Source: Sphingomonadales bacterium
Lineage (GTDB): Bacteria > Pseudomonadota > Alphaproteobacteria > Sphingomonadales > Sphingomonadaceae
DNA: 11,347 nt
Assembly: GCA_017302775.1 (NCBI GenBank)
Contig: JAFLDC010000049.1
Location: 1-11,347, forward strand
Direction of reading: 5' to 3'
Shown piece after piece: positions 6,944 through 11,347 of this stretch. Every line of letters begins with the position of its first letter. Within the stretch, counting starts at the first letter, position 1. The notes below the pieces were generated by a model. It had not been told where the DNA came from. It made no database searches and saw nothing but the letters and a program-made list of their open reading frames with translations. A program made the position numbers and the translations under genes.

Positions 6944-7993
6944 CTACCGGGTGGCAGACGCACTGTCGTGGCGACGAACGAGATCCAGGGTGACGCAGTG
7001 AAAGCCTCCGCCAAATAGCCGCGAATGTCGTAATGGCAAGGGTACTGTGGTAAGTCCCTTACGCTCGAGCAGGCGGATCAGCTCCGGCTCCTGTTCATCG
7101 ACCACTACGACATCGGGTGAGAGCGACAAGACATTCATTCCCATCCAGCGACTGGCCAGACAATTGTCGAAATAATGCGCCTGCGGCTCGCGTTTCTCGC
7201 TTGGTTCGGGGGCAAATACTATTTCCCAACTGCGCAGAAAGTCAGGCAGCATCTGCGGTGTCACGCGATCCGGATTGCACAACAGCAATCCAGGCCGGAG
7301 CGGAACGATGCTGGTATCGATATGGCTTCCATAATAATCGATCTCGCAGGTGTGAACCCGGTACCTATCTCCCAGCACCGATTGCAGCCAGCGAGCGCCA
7401 AGTTCGTTGCCGGTCGAACTGATCAGATAAAGAAGATCGTCATCGAAGCGCATGACGTTCGCAGCATCGAAGACCGGTTCGTCATTGCGAGGCACCGGAC
7501 GCGACGGCGGCACAGCGAAGATGCTGTCGTCAAGCCTGGGCTTCGGCGCCGCTATGTAACGCCCTCCACCCATGACGTGGGGCATAATCAGCGAACGGTA
7601 TGCCAAAGTCTCGTGGTATCGTCCGCGCATGGCGTTCGGGGTCTCGATCACCAGATCGTCGACAACAAGCAGGATGTCGCGCGGACAATAATTGTAGAAC
7701 CCCTTTGATTCCCAAAGTTGGTTGGCGACAGGCCGTTCGTGGTTCCAGTCCTCGGGACGGACCACGGTCACGCCGGCCGCGCTCAGCGTTTCGGCAAAGC
7801 GCGCCAGGTCCTCTTCGCTTTCCTCTATGGCCCAGTCCGGAAACGGGCCTACGGGAAGGGCTTCTTCCGGCTTGCCGGCATATTCTGCGTTGAGGCTGCT
7901 GATGTCCCGGAAAGGATAGCGGGCGTTGCGGGTGTTGCCGACGACGATCGCTTCCAGCGGATCCCATTCGTTTCTACTTTGGATCGTAGTCAT
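6944..7993 (-). CDS. AGAT/StrB-type L-arginine amidinotransferase
   Basis: This family moves an amidino group from arginine to an amine, giving a guanidine plus ornithine. The 349-residue protein matches glycine amidinotransferase along its length: NEWDPLEAIVVG near the N terminus, YNYCPRDILLVV (100-111), APKPRLDD (149-156), FDAANVMRF with D176, YYGSHIDTSIVPLRPG with H224, NPDRV (240-244), and GGGFHCVTLDL with nucleophile C333. These correspond to the human AGAT triad D254, H303 and C407. The residue before the catalytic His-Ile-Asp is Ser where human AGAT has Met302, consistent with an acceptor other than glycine. ATG at 7993 is chosen, with GGAA nine bases upstream; the ATG at 8008 has its AGG directly abutting. 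It lies between the methyltransferase and Hsp70-like genes. The acceptor may be an aminophosphonate, which is inference. Confidence 0.93.
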   Translation of the reverse strand: MTTIQSRNEWDPLEAIVVGNTRNARYPFRDISSLNAEYAGKPEEALPVGPFPDWAIEESEEDLARFAETLSAAGVTVVRPEDWNHERPVANQLWESKGFYNYCPRDILLVVDDLVIETPNAMRGRYHETLAYRSLIMPHVMGGGRYIAAPKPRLDDSIFAVPPSRPVPRNDEPVFDAANVMRFDDDLLYLISSTGNELGARWLQSVLGDRYRVHTCEIDYYGSHIDTSIVPLRPGLLLCNPDRVTPQMLPDFLRSWEIVFAPEPSEKREPQAHYFDNCLASRWMGMNVLSLSPDVVVVDEQEPELIRLLERKGLTTVPLPLRHSRLFGGGFHCVTLDLVRRHDSASATR

Positions 7994-8063
7994 CTTGCCG
8001 ATTTCCATCCTGATTTGCAGTCGCGGGCAGGCTAGCCATCGCGCCGGGCGGTGAGTGATCCGG

Positions 8064-9134
8064 TCAGGCTGTGCTTTGCGAAAAGCCCGCTATCCGGGTG
8101 CCGTCCCGTTCGACAAAACCGTCCCAACGGTAGACTTGCCCAAGTCCCCGGCCCTCGCGCTGCTTTGTACTGCGCGCATAGTTCAGCGTCAGGATGTCTC
8201 CGCCGCGGCAATCGATCGGATCTTCAATCGGCAAATAGGCATGCTTCCAACTGTCCGAACAGGCTCGCGCGGCGATATCGTCGCCGGAAATATCGAGAAT
8301 GCAATCCGGTGACAGCTGCGCCTTGAAAAAGGCCTTGAAGCCGCTGAACCGGCCCGTCCTGGCAAGCCGAAAGGTAGAACTGACATCATATTGTGCCGAC
8401 TGCGTCCAATCGCCTCCATATCGCTGGAGACGGATCGGCGAAGCCAGCTGGCAGGAACCGGGTATGATGCAGTCATAATAGAGGTCGAACAGTGAGTTGG
8501 ACGCCCGACCGCGCTTGATATCTTCGATCTGGTAGCCCGCGTTCAACACCTCGATCCTGCCCGAAGCGACTGCGGCATGAGCCAGATCCGCGTCGACCGG
8601 TACAATCCAGGCTTCGACCCATTCGGGAATGCAGCGGCCTTCGGGTCTTAGGAACCGGGCCTTCGCGTCGGACAGGATCGACTGGATGTTCTCGTTGTCG
8701 CCCATGTTGCCGATGATTTCGGAGATGAGAACGTCAGCGCGTTCAGGCAAAGTTACATCGTATGAGATACCGCGCACCGGAACGAAGCGGTCTTTCACAT
8801 CGGCGCGCTCCAGGCTGCGGAGCGCACGATCAAGGATCGGGTCGCTCATCTCGATGCCGTAAACGATCCGGGCCCCGGCCTCGATCGCCCAATAGCTCAG
8901 AATTCCGCTTCCCACGCCCAGATCGACCACGACGTCGCCCGGCTGGACCGTTTCGAAGATTGCCCGGCGGTACTTCTGCATGCGCAGTTTGTCGCCAAGC
9001 ATCAGATCGTGAAAAGCATCATCCCAAACGAAGATCGCCTCCGACGTCGGCAGCCATGGCTGCTGCGCGCGATATTCCGAGGACCGGTCGGCGATTTCGC
9101 CGAATTCCGAGACAAGCTCTGCGTGACCCTCCAA
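8064..9134 (-). CDS. PRMT-fold SAM-dependent N-methyltransferase
   Basis: The 356-residue protein resembles class I protein arginine methyltransferases. It has motif I DVVVDLGVGSG (67-77), the acidic residue E95 after GARIVYGIE, and a double-Glu loop SEIIGNMGDNE with E139 and E148 at the same nine-residue spacing as in PRMT1. SWKHAYLPIED (295-305) stands where PRMTs have the THW loop and following strand. The catalytic Glu pair that grips a guanidine is therefore kept, while the THW histidine is Ser. Bacterial PRMT-like enzymes can act on free small molecules; SznE of streptozotocin biosynthesis methylates free arginine. Together with the amidinotransferase downstream (70 bp gap), the likely target is a guanidine group. 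The start is a TTG at 9134 with GAGG five bases upstream; there is no ATG before the SAM domain. Whether it methylates a protein or a metabolite cannot be told. Confidence 0.88.
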   Translation of the reverse strand: MEGHAELVSEFGEIADRSSEYRAQQPWLPTSEAIFVWDDAFHDLMLGDKLRMQKYRRAIFETVQPGDVVVDLGVGSGILSYWAIEAGARIVYGIEMSDPILDRALRSLERADVKDRFVPVRGISYDVTLPERADVLISEIIGNMGDNENIQSILSDAKARFLRPEGRCIPEWVEAWIVPVDADLAHAAVASGRIEVLNAGYQIEDIKRGRASNSLFDLYYDCIIPGSCQLASPIRLQRYGGDWTQSAQYDVSSTFRLARTGRFSGFKAFFKAQLSPDCILDISGDDIAARACSDSWKHAYLPIEDPIDCRGGDILTLNYARSTKQREGRGLGQVYRWDGFVERDGTRIAGFSQSTA

Positions 9135-9206
9135 GGCTACCTCGCTCCAATTAGACTTCGAAAGTGATGTTTTGATATCCCGGCAATATAACGAATTTTA
9201 ATTTAT

Positions 9207-9231
9207 TTGTTGTTGCCCTAAACAACAACAA
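9207..9231. promoter_or_regulatory. 9-bp perfect inverted repeat (TTGTTGTTG / CAACAACAA)
   Basis: TTGTTGTTG at 9207-9215 and CAACAACAA at 9223-9231 are perfect reverse complements around a 7-base spacer CCCTAAA. It lies in the middle of the divergent promoter region. It could be an operator for a dimeric regulator or a weak AT-rich hairpin in either leader RNA. It has no adjacent T-tract and is not at a gene end, so it is not called a terminator. Confidence 0.5.
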
Positions 9232-9331
9232 TTCCGATATTCTTTCAGTAAAGCCTGCGATTTACTATTGTCAAACGCAAATAATGCAGCGAATATTATT
9301 TTCACGCAATCAGCATTGATTGGTTGGAAAT

Positions 9332-9335
9332 GGAG
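9332..9335 (+). promoter_or_regulatory. Ribosome binding site of the dioxygenase gene
   Basis: GGAG is seven bases before the ATG at 9343 and selects this start over the upstream in-frame TTG at 9268. Confidence 0.65.
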
Positions 9336-9342
9336 CTCAGAC

Positions 9343-10206
9343 ATGCCCATTGAAGCGCCGTTGAACCTGGAGATCGATCGCATGTCGATAGGCTGCATCG
9401 GCAATCTGGATTTGAAGCATGTTTCGCCGGATCAATTTCAGGCCATTGTCGCGGCATGGCATCGGCACGGCGTGATCTCCGCTCATGATCAGGATCTGAG
9501 CAAGGAACAGCTTGTCGCCTTCAGCCGGATGTTTGGCATTCCCGAACGCGCCGACAATCAGGAAAAGGCCCTGATCGTCGACACCGGCCCTCCGGAAATC
9601 ATGATTGTTTCCAATGTGGTCGAAAATGGCCGCCCAATCGGCCATCTGGGCAACAAGGAAGCCTATTGGCACACCGACATGTGCTATACCGACTCACCGC
9701 CGATCGCGAGCATCCTGTATGCCCGCGAGGTTCCCGACGAAGGTGGCGATACCTCGTTCATGGATATGAACGCGGTTTACGAAAGCCTTCCCGCGCGGCT
9801 CAAGGAATTGGCGGCCACGCTGTCGATCAAGCACGATCGCAGCTATACTGCGGTTGGCGACCTGCGGCACGGATATGATCCTGTGACGTCTGTTCGTGAA
9901 TCGCCCGGTGCGGTGCATCCCGTGGTCAAAACGCACCCCGCGACAGGATGCAAATCGCTCTATCTGGGGCGGCGGCGCTGTGCTTACGTGATGGGCATGC
10001 CGGTCGACGACAGCGAAGCATTGTTGGACGAACTGTGGACCTACACCGAGGCACCCGAGCTGGTCTGCCGTCATCGCTGGTCGGTCGGCGACCTGCTGAT
10101 CTGGGACAACCGCCGATTGATGCACAAGCGCGAGGCGTTTGATGCAGGCACCCGGCGGCTCATGTGGAGGTCCCAGATTCAAGCCGATCCCTCAAACCGG
10201 TACTAA
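9343..10206 (+). CDS. TauD/TfdA-family Fe(II)/2-oxoglutarate dioxygenase
   Basis: These enzymes use O2, Fe(II) and 2-oxoglutarate to hydroxylate or oxidatively modify a substrate. The 287-residue protein has the iron triad H110-x-D112 (in YWHTDMCY) and H261 (in WDNRRLMHKREAF), and 2-oxoglutarate-binding arginines at R272 and R276 in RRLMWRSQI. GGDTSFMDMNAVYESLP (134-150) is the standard TauD-clade text. Length is normal for the family. Relatives in phosphonate metabolism (PhnY, FrbJ) hydroxylate phosphonates, so a phosphonate or its amino/guanidino derivative is a reasonable substrate, but the sequence alone does not show it. It is the first gene of a plus-strand unit with the FAD oxidoreductase (64 bp gap), divergent from the methyltransferase operon. 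The fold is certain, the substrate is not. Confidence 0.92.
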   Translation: MPIEAPLNLEIDRMSIGCIGNLDLKHVSPDQFQAIVAAWHRHGVISAHDQDLSKEQLVAFSRMFGIPERADNQEKALIVDTGPPEIMIVSNVVENGRPIGHLGNKEAYWHTDMCYTDSPPIASILYAREVPDEGGDTSFMDMNAVYESLPARLKELAATLSIKHDRSYTAVGDLRHGYDPVTSVRESPGAVHPVVKTHPATGCKSLYLGRRRCAYVMGMPVDDSEALLDELWTYTEAPELVCRHRWSVGDLLIWDNRRLMHKREAFDAGTRRLMWRSQIQADPSNRY

Positions 10207-10239
10207 CCTCAGTCAAAGTCCGATCGAACTTGCTGCAAA

Positions 10240-10256
10240 GCGGGATTCGAACCGGC
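10240..10256 (-). other. tRNA T-arm-like 17-mer between genes
   Basis: Read on the minus strand, GCCGGTTCGAATCCCGC has the T-loop consensus TTCGAAT flanked by stems pairing in four of five positions. No acceptor CCA follows, and no D or anticodon arm lies upstream, so this is not a tRNA gene. It may be chance, or a remnant of a tRNA 3' end of the kind used as an attachment site. Confidence 0.25.
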
Positions 10257-10263
10257 AGGAAGG
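10257..10263 (+). promoter_or_regulatory. Ribosome binding site fixing the TTG start at 10271
   Basis: AGGAAGG lies seven bases before the TTG at 10271. This favours that start over the in-frame ATG at 10139 or 10142, which lie inside the dioxygenase gene and would add about 43 residues before the FAD fold. Confidence 0.7.
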
Positions 10264-10270
10264 CGCGAGT

Positions 10271-11326
10271 TTGACCGCCAGATTCGACATTTGTGTCCTC
10301 GGGGCGGGGCTTGCCGGCAGCGCGCTTGCCAGCAGCCTTGCCGCGCGAGGTTTGCGTGTCGCGATATTCGAATCCAACGTCTGTGCGGGCCGCGGGGCCT
10401 CCGCCTACTCGGGGGGTATCATCCGCGCTTTCGACGAAGACCCCGCCCAAAGTACGCTGGCGATCCGCGGGGTACACGACTGGCTCACCTCGCGCCGGTC
10501 GGCCGATTTGATTCGGCAATGCGGCGTGATCAACATCATCGAGGATGCCCGGGCAGATCGGGCCGCAGCGCTGGTCGCGGAGCTTTCTTCCAGCTCGTAT
10601 CCGATCAAGCTGCTCAGCGGCCGAGAGGCTGCCGCCCTGGCTCCCGGTCTCGACCTCGCCACCGATCGGGCCGTGGCGGTGTTCGAACCGATGGGCGGCG
10701 TGGTCGATGTCAAACTGGCAGCGCGCCTGATGCTTTGCGCAGCGCGCGATCAGGACGCGGTAGTGCTCGAGCATGCCTCGATCGGCAACGTGCGGAAAAT
10801 CGATCGGGGAATCCGGCTAGAAGGACGCGGTTTCGCGGTCGAGTGTGCCGTCCTGGCTGTTGCGGCCGGTCCCTGGTCGCCGCGTTGGCTCGCCGACACC
10901 GAAGTGGTGGTCAGACGCATCCAGTTAAGCGTCGCCCTGGCTAGCGGCATCGACCGCTGCCTCGTGGACCAGATGCGCGCCGGCTACTTAGTACCCGGCC
11001 ACGCCGGCACGGTTGCTGTCGGAAGTTTCGATCCCCCGATCGTCGAAGACCCCGACCAAGCGCTGGAACCCTGCACCGGGCGGCATGATCGGCATTTCAA
11101 GCTGCTGCGCCAGCTTACCGGCAATCCGGTAAGCCCGTTGGGGGAAATCATCGGCCTCGATGCCTATACGCCCAGCCTGCTACCCCGGATTGGATTCACT
11201 GGGCCCGAACGCACGATCTTCGCATTTACCGGGTTCTCCGGTCGCGGGGCCAAATATCTCCCCCATGTCGCCGAACTCGCCGCAGCCGAACTGGCGGAAA
11301 GTGCCGCGTGCCACGCCGACCGTTGA
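10271..11326 (+). CDS. FAD-dependent amine/amino-acid oxidoreductase (DadA/ThiO type)
   Basis: The 351-residue protein begins with a Rossmann dinucleotide fold, FDICVLGAGLAGSALASSL (5-23, GxGxxG at 11-16), ending in the acidic residue of AIFES that binds the FAD ribose. GASAYSGGIIR (42-52) follows, as in D-amino-acid and glycine oxidase relatives. The C terminus has PRIGFTGPERTIFAFTGFSGRGAKYLPH, matching the second FAD-binding stretch of this superfamily. It probably oxidises a C-N bond to an imine or carbonyl. FAD enzymes of this class acting on 2-aminoethylphosphonate and its N-methyl form are known (PbfD), so an aminophosphonate substrate is possible. The TTG start is set by a strong ribosome site 64 bp after the dioxygenase stop. 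Its end overlaps the next, truncated gene. Confidence 0.87.
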   Translation: MTARFDICVLGAGLAGSALASSLAARGLRVAIFESNVCAGRGASAYSGGIIRAFDEDPAQSTLAIRGVHDWLTSRRSADLIRQCGVINIIEDARADRAAALVAELSSSSYPIKLLSGREAAALAPGLDLATDRAVAVFEPMGGVVDVKLAARLMLCAARDQDAVVLEHASIGNVRKIDRGIRLEGRGFAVECAVLAVAAGPWSPRWLADTEVVVRRIQLSVALASGIDRCLVDQMRAGYLVPGHAGTVAVGSFDPPIVEDPDQALEPCTGRHDRHFKLLRQLTGNPVSPLGEIIGLDAYTPSLLPRIGFTGPERTIFAFTGFSGRGAKYLPHVAELAAAELAESAACHADR

Positions 11327-11347
11327 AAATCGGCTTTCTGGGACCCG
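11308..11347 (+). CDS. Partial gene at right edge, prephenate-dehydratase-like N terminus
   Basis: A frame opens at GTG 11308, six bases after GGAAAG (11296-11301). It reads MPRRPLKIGFLGP before the window ends, overlapping the FAD gene by 19 bases. A TTG at 11323 (TTGA overlap with the FAD gene stop) is an alternative start. KIGFLGP is the typical opening of prephenate dehydratase and its decarboxylase relatives (xLGPxGTFS), but seven residues are little evidence. A Rossmann dehydrogenase of the KIGFLGLG type is the main alternative; the Pro argues for the former. Confidence 0.35.
   Translation, partial: MPRRPLKIGFLGP

Larger units (their letters stand above)
9135..9342. promoter_or_regulatory. 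Divergent AT-rich promoter region between methyltransferase and dioxygenase
   Basis: This spacer separates the minus-strand methyltransferase operon from the plus-strand dioxygenase. It is strongly AT-rich at 9185-9310. A plus frame open from TTG 9268 into the dioxygenase has AT-rich codons and no ribosome site, so I treat it as leader, not coding. On the minus strand there are -10-like hexamers (for example TAAAAT just downstream of the 9207-9231 hairpin), but no -35 with good spacing. It is probably the control point for both transcripts. Confidence 0.5.

Noticed and set aside
9268..9342. TTG-started N-terminal extension of the dioxygenase
   Set aside because: Its codons are AT-rich like the promoter region, it has no ribosome site, and the ATG at 9343 has GGAG at good spacing.
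10139..10270. Longer N terminus for the FAD oxidoreductase from the ATG at 10139
   Set aside because: It would overlap the dioxygenase gene by 68 bases and add an unstructured stretch before the FAD fold, while the TTG at 10271 has a strong, well-spaced ribosome site.
10240..10310. A complete minus-strand tRNA gene around the TTCGAAT motif
   Set aside because: No anticodon arm, D arm or acceptor pairing can be formed from the flanking sequence, which on one side is the FAD-fold coding region.
1..11347. CRISPR array, insertion sequence or transposase
   Set aside because: No regular direct repeats with spacers, no transposase-like protein and no terminal inverted repeats flanking a gene were seen.

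Overview
The window reads as accessory DNA from a GC-rich Gram-negative bacterium. Coding style, frequent CGATCG-type words, GTG and TTG starts and a DUF924 protein fit an alphaproteobacterium, possibly a sphingomonad. This placement is an inference, not something the bases prove. AT-rich intergenic stretches (about 2804-3151 and 9135-9342) stand out against the GC-rich genes and look like promoter regions.

The core is a three-gene plus-strand operon. It starts with a phosphoenolpyruvate mutase (3152-4024, full EDKxFPKxNS signature), followed 5 bp later by a phosphonopyruvate decarboxylase (4030-5193) and a GTGA-coupled small SnoaL/NTF2-like protein (5190-5570). The first two make the C-P bond and drive it forward to phosphonoacetaldehyde, the entry route to most phosphonate natural products. 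The usual next enzymes (2-aminoethylphosphonate transaminase, phosphonoacetaldehyde reductase) are not in the window.

Convergent to it is a minus-strand operon, transcribed 9134 to 5577. It encodes a PRMT-fold methyltransferase, an AGAT/StrB-type amidinotransferase with all three catalytic residues, and an Hsp70-type ATPase with no room for a substrate-binding domain. Divergent from that operon, on the plus strand, are a TauD/TfdA Fe(II)/2-oxoglutarate dioxygenase (9343-10206) and a DadA/ThiO-type FAD oxidoreductase (10271-11326). A further gene begins at about 11308 and runs off the edge; its first residues resemble a prephenate dehydratase N terminus.

The left flank holds a thymidylate-kinase-like P-loop kinase (299-1132, plus), a pol-beta-fold nucleotidyltransferase (1166-2200, minus) and a DUF924 protein (2243-2803, minus). 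The first two could modify a small molecule or confer self-protection. DUF924 may be a bystander.

Taken together, the window looks like most of a biosynthetic gene cluster for an unrecognised phosphonate, possibly carrying a transferred and N-methylated guanidine. I do not recognise this gene combination from a characterised pathway. The product, substrates and cluster limits are inferences.
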